DNA of 64,000 nucleotides, from positions 7,130,001 through 7,194,000 of the forward strand of contig NZ_JAGRPV010000001.1 in NCBI RefSeq assembly GCF_030014955.1. Direction: 5' to 3'. How positions within the stretch are numbered: the stretch's first letter is position 1; each line of letters begins with the position of its first letter. Below the pieces are notes generated by a model. The model was not told the origin of the DNA, made no database searches, and saw only the letters and a program-made list of their open reading frames with translations. The translations under genes were made by a program, and so were the position numbers. The DNA is from Cohnella hashimotonis (lineage in GTDB: Bacteria; Bacillota; Bacilli; Paenibacillales; Paenibacillaceae). Of this stretch, positions 26,383 to 33,614 are shown in pieces.

Positions 26383-26462
26383 GAGCGCAAATCGTTTGGA
26401 GGTAATCCCGCTAAACGGACCTGCTAACAAAAATAAAGCGTTTTTCGAAACAGGAGGCGACC

Positions 26463-26828
26463 ATGATGTCCGAACGCGAGAAGGACGAGGATAAGCCGAT
26501 CTGCGAGGCGCTTCAGGTGCTGGGGGCCAAGTGGTCCTTTGTCGTCATCGCGGAGCTCTGCAAAGGCCCCAAACGATTCAATCGCCTGCAGCGCGACGTC
26601 GCCATCGTAGGCACGCAGTCGCTCACGGATACGCTCCGCCATCTGGAGCAAGCCGGCATCGTACGGCGGGAGGTCTATCCGACGGTGCCCGTAACGGTCG
26701 AGTACAGCCTGACGGACAAGGGCATGGACTTCCAGGCGACGCTCGCCGAGATGGAGAAATGGGCGATGCGCTGGCGCAAGCCCGGCGGCGCAGAGGCGTC
26801 GGCACTGAACGCCGCAGACGCTGGCTGA
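26463..26828 (+). CDS. HxlR family (DUF24) regulator of the MFS transporter
   Basis: 121 aa winged HTH with the family elements LGAKWSFVVIAELCKGPKRFN, LTDTLRHLEQAGIV and VEYSLTDKG. An N-terminal Cys (KPICEAL, residue 14) is in the place of the redox Cys of YodB/HypR proteins. The start is ATG 26463 or 26466, both near AGGAGG. The last codons (ALNAADAG) merge into a tandem array whose units look like copies of the gene's 3' end. Confidence 0.9.
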   Translation: MMSEREKDEDKPICEALQVLGAKWSFVVIAELCKGPKRFNRLQRDVAIVGTQSLTDTLRHLEQAGIVRREVYPTVPVTVEYSLTDKGMDFQATLAEMEKWAMRWRKPGGAEASALNAADAG

Positions 26829-26964
26829 GCGGCAGAAGAGACCGCGGAGCCGAGTGCCGCCGGCGCAGACTGAGTGACAGAAGAGAGGCCGCGGAGCTGA
26901 ATGCCGCCGGCGCAGACTGAGTGACAGAAGAGAGACCGCGGAGCCGAATGCCGCCGGCGCAGAC
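26820..26964. repeat. 47-51-bp tandem array grown from the 3' end of hxlR
   Basis: Units ending CGCAGAC end at 26819 (inside the gene), 26870, 26917 and 26964, giving lengths of 51, 47 and 47 bp. Each unit contains GACAGAAGAGA and GCCGCCGGCGCAGAC-like words, and the first copy encodes a tail resembling that of HxlR (SAAGAD versus NAADAG). Confidence 0.8.
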
Positions 26965-27009
26965 CGAGCGTTGGAAGAGGCCCGGTCTTCAGTCTGTTCG
27001 CATACCGCG

Positions 27010-27924
27010 CTACAAAGAAGCGGCCAAATGGACCAGCAGCGGCAAATACAAGAAGCTCGCGGCGGTCGAAAAAGCGACGTTCATCGCGACGAGCTCTTTG
27101 TCCCCGCCGTACCGCTCCATGAGTACGAGCGAATTAATCGCCGCCGGCATCGAGGATTGAACGAACAGCACTGCGGCATTCAGGCCGTGCAGGCCAAGCA
27201 TCGCGATCGCGGTGTACGACAGCAGCGGCACGATTAGGATGCGCATGCCGAGCGAGATCCAGATCTCCGGGCGCAGGCTGCGGCGCCAATCCGTCTTGCG
27301 AAGCTGCATGCCGAGGAGGAGCAGCACGACGGCCGGGTAAGCGCCGCCTACCAGCTCAAGGCCCGACGAAAGACTCTCCGGCAGGCGCACTTTGAATAGA
27401 AACAGCGCGATGCCGACGGCGGCCGCATAGACGAGCGGCGTTTTCGTGATCTGGCGGAACGCCTGCTTCGGCTTAAAGGATGCGCGCGCCGCCAGGTAGA
27501 AGCCCAGCGTATTCACCAGGATGACATGCGTCACGACGTTGGTCACCCCGATCGCGAAGCCTTGCGTGCCGAAGGCGAGCAGCAGCAGCGGCAGGCCGTA
27601 GTTGTTGGAGTTGGAAAAGATCGTCGTCAGCTCCAGCGCGCGCTTCGAGGGCTCGCTCATCCGCAGCAGCCTCCCGGCCGCGGCGGCCGCAGCCCAGCAG
27701 AGCGCCGTCTGCAAGAGCGTATAGATCGCCACCGTGCCTAGCGTGCCGGTCTTCAAATCGCTGCTTGCGAGAGCCACCACGATGAGGCAAGGCGAGAGGA
27801 CGAACAGGCTGAGATCGGCCAGCAGGCGCGAGTCGGGGGCTTTGTACTTTTGATATAAGTAGCCCAGGCAGCAAGCGATCAAGATGGGGATGCTGACGTT
27901 CGCGAATGTTTGGAAATATGGCAT
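27010..27924 (-). CDS. AEC (auxin efflux carrier) family transporter
   Basis: 304 aa with about ten membrane helices. The opening FANVSIPILIACCLGYLYQKY, the SNSNNYGLPLLLLAFG segment with its conserved Asn/Gly, and SSMPAAINSLVLMERYGGD are AEC/BART superfamily features. Bacterial members often move dicarboxylates such as malate. ATG 27924 has AAGGAG ten bases upstream; the frame continues to 27963 without a site. No metabolic neighbour hints at the substrate. It faces away from the repeat-rich gap at 27925-28844. Confidence 0.85.
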   Translation of the reverse strand: MPYFQTFANVSIPILIACCLGYLYQKYKAPDSRLLADLSLFVLSPCLIVVALASSDLKTGTLGTVAIYTLLQTALCWAAAAAAGRLLRMSEPSKRALELTTIFSNSNNYGLPLLLLAFGTQGFAIGVTNVVTHVILVNTLGFYLAARASFKPKQAFRQITKTPLVYAAAVGIALFLFKVRLPESLSSGLELVGGAYPAVVLLLLGMQLRKTDWRRSLRPEIWISLGMRILIVPLLSYTAIAMLGLHGLNAAVLFVQSSMPAAINSLVLMERYGGDKELVAMNVAFSTAASFLYLPLLVHLAASL

Positions 27925-28149
27925 GGCTTCTCGGCTCCTTGCCCGACGGGCCGGGCGCTTCATTTGGTCCCTTAATCATAAGCCGAGTTTTGTTATTGTT
28001 TAAATATATATAGTTTATAAAGTAAATAGTTAATGACTATAATGGATGCTCGCACGTTCCTGTACGGACCAGAGTTTCGCTTTTTCCACTCATTGCTCAT
28101 CCAGCCAAGTTTCGGACACAGCATCCGTTATTTCCGCCTTAAAACCATC

Positions 28150-28400
28150 CGAGTGCAGAGTTACACGGTGAATCCGCGCATCTCCCGCGAAAACCGCCTC
28201 CGGGTGCCGAGTTACACGGTAAAACCGCGCATTTCCCGCAAAAACCGCCTCCGGGTGCCGAGTTACACGGTAAAATCGCGCATCTCCCACAAAAACCGCC
28301 TCCTGGTGCAGAGTTACACGGTAAAACCGCGCATCTCCCGCAGAAACCGCCTCCGAGTGCCGAGTTACACGGTAAAACCGTGCATCTCCGTGCAGATAAG
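28150..28400. repeat. 51-bp tandem array (5 copies)
   Basis: GAGTTACACGGT starts at 28158, 28209, 28260, 28311 and 28362, exactly 51 bp apart. A unit reads as GAGTTACACGGTAAAACCGC, then GCATCTCCCGCAAAAACC and GCCTCCGGGTGCC. A short hairpin ACGGT-AAA-ACCG... is possible in each. All six frames run through it because 51 is a multiple of three, which creates false 17-residue repeat proteins. Confidence 0.92.
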
Positions 28401-28618
28401 CGCATAATGGCACTAATGCCACCTCCGCGGCGCTCTGAAAGGTGCCGATAAGCGCAAAAGGGCATTATCGCCAACTTCCTTACACACCAGGCTACGCCGA
28501 TAAGCGCAAAATGGCACTAACGCCGCCACCGAGGCGCTCTGAAAGGTGCCGATAAGCGCAAAAAGGCATTATCCCAAACGCCCTTACACACCAGACTGCG
28601 CCGATAAGCGCAAAAAGC
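28395..28618. repeat. 52-bp array with alternating units (104-bp higher-order repeat)
   Basis: GATAAGCGCA recurs at 28395, 28447, 28499, 28551 and 28603, always 52 bp apart. Odd copies continue ATGGCACTAACGCC and GGCGCTCTGAAAGGTGCC; even copies continue AAGGCATTATC and CTTACACACCAG. The array abuts the 51-bp array without a gap. The rest of 27925-28844 holds a terminator and nothing else visible. Confidence 0.9.
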
Positions 28619-28716
28619 ACTACCGCCGGCTATTCGTTCAACGGTCCTCTCGTCCGTTTCGTAGAGGATCCATGCGGACCGTGCCGGATGTGAGCGCCGG
28701 GCGTTTGCTTCTCAAA

Positions 28717-28766
28717 ATAAAAAAGCCCGCCGGGAAAATTCCCCGGACGGACCCTTGGCGGGCGGC
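28717..28766 (-). terminator. Terminator of the SRPBCC gene
   Basis: On the minus strand, GCCCGCC pairs with GGCGGGC around an inner CCGGGGAATTTTCCCGG hairpin, followed by six T. Confidence 0.75.
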
Positions 28767-28844
28767 CAGTGCGCGCATGGGCGTGCCTAAGTCGCCTGTC
28801 TCGAATCTACTCTACAGCCTGCCCCCGCCGCATCGCCCTTCCTT

Positions 28845-29297
28845 TTACCAGCCCAGATCCAGCGTCTTGCCCGTCTCCACATAAGACTTGATGTTGCTCA
28901 GGATGATCGGCCAGCTCTGCTGCGTGCTTTCGTAGGAGGGATGCCCCTCGGGCCAGCGGTCGTTAACGAACGTCACTTTCGTGCTGCCGCCGACCGGCTC
29001 CAGCGTCATGGTTACGCGCGTCTCGAGCTCGGCGTGATTTTCCCGATAGGACGGGCCTGGATGCTCCGTATAGCTCATCAGACTGTGCGGTTCGTACGCC
29101 AGCACCGTCCCGTATACGTGCACGGTCTCGTCGCCGTCGTTGCCCGGTCCCACGTAAGCGTAGGGCGCGCCGACCTCGAAGGTCGACTGCAGCACGCTGC
29201 CGAAAAAAATCGCGCGCGTACCCTCCGGCGAGACGAGCGCCTCCCATACCTGCTCCGGCTTGCCGCCGATATAGATCGTGTACTTCAAGTCCTCCAT
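28845..29297 (-). CDS. SRPBCC (AHSA1/START-like) family protein
   Basis: 150 aa. The opening KYTIYIGGKPEQVWEALVSPEGTRAIFFGS and the GGSTKVTFVNDRWPEG strand are typical of AHSA1-type SRPBCC proteins with a helix-grip ligand pocket. No signal peptide. The function of this type in Bacilli is mostly unknown; often such genes sit beside an ArsR or AraC regulator. Here an AraC regulator is divergent across 134 bp, so the pair probably forms a unit. RBS GCGAGGGAACGACG is moderate. Confidence 0.85.
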   Translation of the reverse strand: MEDLKYTIYIGGKPEQVWEALVSPEGTRAIFFGSVLQSTFEVGAPYAYVGPGNDGDETVHVYGTVLAYEPHSLMSYTEHPGPSYRENHAELETRVTMTLEPVGGSTKVTFVNDRWPEGHPSYESTQQSWPIILSNIKSYVETGKTLDLGW

Positions 29298-29431
29298 CGT
29301 CGTTCCCTCGCTTCTATAAAATAGTCATACGGTTGAATTGCGATGTCTATCGCGGACTGCTAGTATCGATTGTAGAAGAATGCCTGCCGTTTGTATTGGA
29401 CAAACGCGACAGCCCATGGAGGTCAGTGGCC

Positions 29432-30256
29432 GTGCAGCAGATCGAGCGTCCGTTGGACAAAGCGATACTCAAGCCGCAGGAAGCCGTCCGAAAATTCGAT
29501 TTGAAGCAATACGCCCCTTCTGCGGCGCTGTCGCGGTGGATCGAGAAGTTCTGGACGCTCTCCTACGATCTCGCCGGAGAGGCGCCGTTCAGTCAGACCG
29601 TCCTCTCCTATCCGAGCGTCAACCTGACGCTGGAATGCGAGGACGGCACCTGGTCCGCCGGCGTATACGGCGTGCCGCGCAGCACCTTTACCCGCACGCT
29701 GACCGGATGCGGCGAATGCTTCAGCGTCAAGTTCAAGCCCGGCGGCTTCTACCCTTTCTGGCGGCAGCCCGCTTCGAGCCTGACCGGGCGCACCGTCGGC
29801 TTCGGCGAGCTCTTCGGACCGGCCGGCGAAGCGCTGGCGCGGCGGCTGCCGGAAGCGTGCGAGCCCGGGGAACGGCTCGGGATCATGGAGCGCTTCCTGC
29901 TCGAGCTTTGCCCGGAGCGGGACGAGACCGCCGAGCTGGCCGCGCAGATCGTGGCGGATGCGGCGGGCGACCGCGGCATGGTTTGCGTCGAGGACATGGC
30001 GAATCGCCACGGACTGAGCGTGCGTTCGCTTCAGCGGCTGCTCGACCGCTATATCGGCGTGTCGCCCAAGTGGATCCTGCAGCGCTTCCGGCTCCAGGAG
30101 GCCGCCGAGCGGATCCGGCAAGGCGGCGCTGCGGACTGGTCGGCGCTTGCGGCGGATCTGGGCTATTACGATCAGGCGCATTTCATCCGCGACTTCAAGT
30201 CGGTCGTCGGGCAGACGCCGGATGCTTATGCACGGGCTTCCGAAGCCGGAAAATAA
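29432..30256 (+). CDS. AraC family regulator with DUF6597-type N-terminal domain
   Basis: 274 aa if started at GTG 29432, nine bases after GGAGG; the frame is open to TTG 29333 (307 aa), so the start is uncertain. The N-terminal domain begins LKQYAPSAALSRWIEKFWTLSYDL, a DUF6597-type fold, with LSYPSVNLTLECEDG and a GVKFKPGGFYPF-like strand. The C-terminal HTH_18 domain reads VEDMANRHGLSVRSLQRLLDRYIGVSPKWILQRFRL and then YYDQAHFIRDFKSVVGQTP in two HTHs. It is divergent from the SRPBCC gene. Confidence 0.87.
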   Translation: MQQIERPLDKAILKPQEAVRKFDLKQYAPSAALSRWIEKFWTLSYDLAGEAPFSQTVLSYPSVNLTLECEDGTWSAGVYGVPRSTFTRTLTGCGECFSVKFKPGGFYPFWRQPASSLTGRTVGFGELFGPAGEALARRLPEACEPGERLGIMERFLLELCPERDETAELAAQIVADAAGDRGMVCVEDMANRHGLSVRSLQRLLDRYIGVSPKWILQRFRLQEAAERIRQGGAADWSALAADLGYYDQAHFIRDFKSVVGQTPDAYARASEAGK

Positions 30257-30258
30257 AA

Positions 30259-30296
30259 CGCGCGGCGGTCACTTTGACGCCGCGCGCCTATTATTT
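30259..30296 (+). terminator. Terminator of the AraC gene
   Basis: CGCGCGGCG / CGCCGCGCG stem with a ten-base loop, followed by CCTATTATTTT. Confidence 0.7.
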
Positions 30297-30324
30297 TACA
30301 GACCATCTAGCCAGCAAATCTTTT

Positions 30325-30356
30325 CTATGATACGATCGATACAGTTTGTATCATAG
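30325..30356 (+). promoter_or_regulatory. Inverted repeat in front of the Hcp-like operon
   Basis: CTATGATAC (30325-30333) and GTATCATAG (30348-30356) are perfect 9-bp arms 14 bp apart, and an internal GATAC copy lies at about 30338. It sits 18 bp before the first Hcp-like gene and could be a repressor site or a 5' UTR hairpin. Confidence 0.5.
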
Positions 30357-30373
30357 CTGAGGAGCTGATTGAT

Positions 30374-30946
30374 TTGTTCGCACGTTTGTTGCCCAGATCC
30401 GCCGTTCTGCTTATCGCAAGTCTGATTTTCGCCATTTTCGCTCCCCTATCCGCTTCGGCCGCAACGGGCGGCAACTACATCCTGCTCACGCTGGACGGCG
30501 TCAAGGGCGAGAGTACGGCAGAAGTCGGAAAAGGCGCCATCGATATCTTGAACGTATCGTTCGGAGCCGTTAATCCGGGATCCGCATCCGCAGGCAGCGG
30601 ATCAGGGTCCGGCAAGCCTTCCTTTCAGGAATTCTCCTTCATGAAATTCCAGGATTCAGCCTCGCTGTCGCTGCTCGCGAACCTGACATCCGGCAAAGCC
30701 ATCAAAAGCGGCACGCTCTCCTTCTACAACGCCCAAAGCAAAAAACCGTACCTGACCATTAAGCTGGAAACCATTTTCGTCACATCCGACGTCTACGGCG
30801 CAACCCAAGGCACCGATCGGATGACGGAATCCTTCACGCTTACGGCTAAAAAATTAACATTCACTTACCAGCAAACCGGTCCTAAGGGCGAATCGCTGCC
30901 GGCGCAAACGTTCGAATTCGATCTGTCCAAAAATAAAGCGAGCTAA
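30374..30946 (+). CDS. Secreted Hcp-like protein
   Basis: 190 aa. A signal peptide covers residues 1-29 (AVLLIASLIFAIFAPLSASAA). The mature part follows the Hcp pattern of type VI secretion tube proteins: YILLTLDGVKGESTAE, INDILNVSFGAVNPGSA-like strand (DILNVSFGAVNPGS), KPSFQEFSFMKFQDSASLSLL, SGKAIKSGTLSFYNAQSK, LETIFVTSDV and a final AQTFEFDLSKNK. No other T6SS gene is in the window and Firmicutes lack the system, so this is a stand-alone exported Hcp fold of unknown role. Start TTG 30374, eight bases after GAGGAG. Two more genes follow in the same direction. Confidence 0.75.
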   Translation: MFARLLPRSAVLLIASLIFAIFAPLSASAATGGNYILLTLDGVKGESTAEVGKGAIDILNVSFGAVNPGSASAGSGSGSGKPSFQEFSFMKFQDSASLSLLANLTSGKAIKSGTLSFYNAQSKKPYLTIKLETIFVTSDVYGATQGTDRMTESFTLTAKKLTFTYQQTGPKGESLPAQTFEFDLSKNKAS

Positions 30947-30970
30947 TCCGAACAAAGGAGCTGAATCGCC

Positions 30971-31123
30971 ATGAAGCCCGCGCATCATCCCGAATCGAAG
31001 CTCCCCTGGAGCATGCCTGCGCTTGAAGTGCTGCCGGTCAGCGAGACGATGAACGACGGCGGCGTATGGTCGTTCGCGCCGACGGACGACTTCTACCAAC
31101 GTAGCTTGCTGCTGGACAGCTGA
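30971..31123 (+). CDS. Lasso-like (paeninodin-type) RiPP precursor candidate
   Basis: 50 codons with AAAGGAG ten bases before ATG 30971, lying 24 bp after one Hcp-like gene and 64 bp before the next. The leader half contains LPWSMPALEVLPVSETM, which fits the W-x2-P-x-L-E-V-L-x-V-x2-T-M pattern of Firmicutes lasso leaders such as paeninodin, including the Thr ten residues after Pro. The 23-residue remainder (NDGGVWSFAPTDDF, then ending LLLDS) has the paeninodin core length and DS end as I recall them, but no Asp/Glu at core position 7-9, so a normal macrolactam ring is doubtful. No lasso cyclase or protease gene is in the window. Confidence 0.6.
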   Translation: MKPAHHPESKLPWSMPALEVLPVSETMNDGGVWSFAPTDDFYQRSLLLDS

Positions 31124-31187
31124 ACCGGCGGCCGGCGCCGGAACGCCGGCCAGCCTCGGGCATCGCCCGACAAAGGAGTAGATCGAT

Positions 31188-32042
31188 GTGTTCGCCAGAT
31201 TGCTCAGAACAAGCCTGCTGACCGCTTTGGCCGCAGGCATCCTGCTGCTCTGTTCCATCCCGCCAGCCGCAAACGCAGCCGACGCGACTGAACCGGCGCC
31301 CCGAATTCTGCTTAATCTCGACGGAATCAAGGGCGAATACGCCAGCACGGCGCTGGATATCCAGGACGCCATCGTCGCAACGAGCTTCGGATTCGGCGCG
31401 GACGCGCCGAGCCCGGCGGGCGGCGATAGCTTGCCAGGCAAGCCCATCTACCGCGATATCGTACTCACCAAGTCGTTGGACGCCGCATCGCTGCCGCTGC
31501 TGCAGTCGCTGACCGGCGGCAAGCATATCGCGGACGGCTACGCGTACTTTCAGACCCAGCGTGCCGGACAAAGCCGCACCTACCTGATCGTGCACTTATC
31601 CGATATTCGCGTGACCGGCTACTTGGCCGGCGGCTCGCCCGGCGCACAGTTGGAGACAATCACGCTGTCGGCCCGCACGGTGCTGTCCAAGTACGTCCCG
31701 GATCAACCTGGCGGCCCTACGAATCCGGATCCTGGTCCGGACAGCGCGGATGTGGCAACCCGGTACCATTTCGACCCGATTAACGCGGTGACGGCCAAGG
31801 GCAATCCTTATGTCAAGGGCTTCAAGGTCACGCTGCGGGCGTCCGGAAACCAAGGCGAGACGCTGACGACGCGGTATCGGGTAAACGGAGGCGCCTGGAC
31901 CGATTATACGGGGCCTTTCGAAATTTACGCAGCGGATACGCATACGGTCGAGTACTACAGCACGGGTGCGGACGGACGCGTGGAAAAGACCAATGTCATG
32001 GACTTCGACAAAGGTACGTTCGACGGCCGCGGCACCTTCTAG
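31188..32042 (+). CDS. Secreted Hcp-like protein with C-terminal OmpL47/chitobiase-like beta domain
   Basis: 284 aa. Signal peptide residues 1-31 (LLTALAAGILLLCSIPPAANA). Residues about 35-170 repeat the Hcp-like pattern of the gene at 30374 (RILLNLDGIKGEYAS, KPIYRDIVLTKSLDAASLPLLQ, GGKHIADGYAYFQTQ). A Pro/Gly linker (PGGPTNPDPGPDS) leads to a beta-rich domain (TTRYRVNGGAWTDYTGPFEI, HTVEYYSTGADGRVEK) of the OmpL47/chitobiase C-terminal type found on cell-surface proteins. The N-terminal MFARLL is shared with the paralog, so this is a duplication. Start GTG 31188 after AAAGGAG. A perfect-stem terminator follows. Confidence 0.75.
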   Translation: MFARLLRTSLLTALAAGILLLCSIPPAANAADATEPAPRILLNLDGIKGEYASTALDIQDAIVATSFGFGADAPSPAGGDSLPGKPIYRDIVLTKSLDAASLPLLQSLTGGKHIADGYAYFQTQRAGQSRTYLIVHLSDIRVTGYLAGGSPGAQLETITLSARTVLSKYVPDQPGGPTNPDPGPDSADVATRYHFDPINAVTAKGNPYVKGFKVTLRASGNQGETLTTRYRVNGGAWTDYTGPFEIYAADTHTVEYYSTGADGRVEKTNVMDFDKGTFDGRGTF

Positions 32043-32080
32043 CCCGCTAGCGATCACAGCCTTCGGCCAGGTCCGAAGAG

Positions 32081-32119
32081 GCAAGAACCCTGCGCGGTCG
32101 CGCAGGGTTCTTGCCGTTT
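32081..32119 (+). terminator. Terminator of the Hcp-like operon
   Basis: Perfect 15-bp arms GCAAGAACCCTGCGC and GCGCAGGGTTCTTGC with a 4-base loop, followed by CGTTTT. A 13-bp repeat (GCGCAGTTTTA) follows. Confidence 0.85.
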
Positions 32120-32153
32120 TAGCGCAGTTTTAGCGCAGTTTTCATTTAGCGCT

Positions 32154-32957
32154 TCAAGGCATCCGGTCCGCGAGCCATTCCTTCACGCCAAGCGGCCGCG
32201 CTCCGATGAGCGATTCCAGATCGGAGGAGACGGAGGCCGTATCGGAAAAAGGAAGCATCGCGTAGGCGCCGCCGTTCATCGCCGGATCCGTCCGGTGCTC
32301 GATCCGTCTGCCCGACAGCTCGGACAACGCGCGCGCGAGCTCCTTCAAATCCCAAGCGCGCGAGGCCGTCAATTCATAGACCCGTCCCCGATGATCGTCC
32401 TCCGCGAGCACGACGGCAGCTGCCGCGGCCAGATCTTCTCTCGCAGCCGTATTGAACGTCCAGGGGCCGGGCGGGCTGAGCAGCACGCCGCCGGCTATCG
32501 CCGTCCGCCATCCGAGCATTTCGACAAGATCCATGTAGAAGGCGTTGCGAAGAATCGTATAGCTCAGCCCCGACTCCCGAATCAATTGTTCGGTCTTGAT
32601 ATGCAGTGCGTGCAGCGGCAGTCGTCCCTTTTCCGGGAAAGCAATGCCGGTATATACGATCCGCCCCGCGCCGGCCTCCTTGGCTGCTGCGACCACCGTC
32701 CGATGCTGCCTGAGACGAACTTCCTCATCCCGCTCCGGCGAGGAAATGAACAGCAGACGGTCCGCTCCCCTGAACGCCCCTGGCAGCGACGACGCGTCGT
32801 CATAATCCCCATATCGGACCTCGATGCCATTTTCGTTTTGGAATTCCGCGGGCCTGCGCGCCACGATCGCAATACGCTCGGCAGGCACGCGCCTCAGCAG
32901 CTCTTTCAGAACCAACGACCCCAGATGTCCCGTCGCTCCGGTCATGACGATTTTCAT
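32154..32957 (-). CDS. NmrA-like NAD(P)-binding protein (QorB-type)
   Basis: 267 aa, atypical SDR. The Rossmann start MKIVMTGATGHLGSLVLKEL and the following RYGDYDDASSLPGAFRGADRLLFISS are characteristic of QorB/YtfG-like quinone reductases and NmrA redox sensors. IKTEQLIRESGLSYTILRNAFYMD is the family's substrate-side helix. RBS AAAGGAGCG. It lies downstream of a MarR regulator on the same strand, with a 14-bp palindrome between the genes, so it is probably induced by a compound that inactivates MarR. Confidence 0.88.
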   Translation of the reverse strand: MKIVMTGATGHLGSLVLKELLRRVPAERIAIVARRPAEFQNENGIEVRYGDYDDASSLPGAFRGADRLLFISSPERDEEVRLRQHRTVVAAAKEAGAGRIVYTGIAFPEKGRLPLHALHIKTEQLIRESGLSYTILRNAFYMDLVEMLGWRTAIAGGVLLSPPGPWTFNTAAREDLAAAAAVVLAEDDHRGRVYELTASRAWDLKELARALSELSGRRIEHRTDPAMNGGAYAMLPFSDTASVSSDLESLIGARPLGVKEWLADRMP

Positions 32958-32985
32958 CGAATGTCACGCTCCTTTAATCCGAATA

Positions 32986-32999
32986 GTTAAATATTTAAC
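32986..32999. promoter_or_regulatory. MarR operator in front of the NmrA-like gene
   Basis: Perfect palindrome GTTAAATATTTAAC, 29 bp upstream of the NmrA-like start. The same AGTTAA/TTAACT half-sites lie upstream of marR at 33513-33530. Confidence 0.7.
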
Positions 33000-33052
33000 C
33001 AAATGAGCGAACGATAGCGGGATTGCCCCTTTATAGATCGGGCATCTCCCGC

Positions 33053-33496
33053 TTAATCCTTCAGCTTGGCCAGCAGGCCTTGCAGCTGTCGGGTCTCGGC
33101 CTCGCTCAGCCTGTCCATCCGCCGCCCGATGACCTCCCGATTGCCGGGAAGCTTATCCCGCAGCAGCCGCTCGCCCGCTTCAGTCAACGTAACCCTGCGC
33201 TTGCGCCCGTCGTGCGGATCGCCATCGATCCGCACGAGATCTTCGTTCGCCAGCGGCACGAGCAGCACGCTGATGTTCGCCTTCGTGACGCCGATGCGCT
33301 CGGCCAGCGCCGAGGGCAGCAGCGAGCCGCCGGCCTTGGCGATCTCGACGAGAATGCGTATACGCGCCCCGTTCAGGCCATGCGACTGCCAGTAACGCTC
33401 GGATGCGGCGATCAGATCCGCCGTCGTCTCCACCAAGGCAAAAAACGCATGTACGCCGGGCGGCTGCTCAGCCGTATACTTTTGCAGGTCGTCCAT
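33053..33496 (-). CDS. MarR family regulator
   Basis: 147 aa winged HTH dimer. Key elements: ARIRILVEIAKAGGSLLPSALAERIGVTKANISVLLVPLANEDLV (recognition helix about residues 66-80) and the wing RIDGDPHDGRKRRVTLTEAGERLL with the conserved D-x-R. No N-terminal Cys of the OhrR type. Palindromes with common half-sites upstream of this gene and upstream of the following NmrA-like gene suggest autoregulation and joint control. Confidence 0.9.
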   Translation of the reverse strand: MDDLQKYTAEQPPGVHAFFALVETTADLIAASERYWQSHGLNGARIRILVEIAKAGGSLLPSALAERIGVTKANISVLLVPLANEDLVRIDGDPHDGRKRRVTLTEAGERLLRDKLPGNREVIGRRMDRLSEAETRQLQGLLAKLKD

Positions 33497-33512
33497 GCGA
33501 TCGTCTCCAAAC

Positions 33513-33530
33513 TAGTTAAACCATTAACTA
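33513..33530. promoter_or_regulatory. MarR autoregulatory operator
   Basis: TAGTTAA-ACCA-TTAACTA, about 17 bp upstream of the marR start; half-sites match the palindrome at 32986-32999. Confidence 0.65.
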
Positions 33531-33614
33531 ATTGGAGAATACCGCAATGCATAACCTTTGTCAACGCATAAGGTTGCGGACGGCGTCCGCTCAGACCGGA
33601 TCGGGCTGCGCGCC

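Noticed and set aside
28033..28407. ORFs encoding 17-residue repeats (for example SYTVKPRISRKNRLRVP)
   Set aside because: The 51-bp unit is a multiple of three and keeps all frames open; no ribosome site, and the changes between copies do not favour synonymous sites.
30374..32042. Type VI secretion system
   Set aside because: Only Hcp-like proteins are present, both with signal peptides; there is no sheath, baseplate or ClpV gene and the host is Gram-positive.
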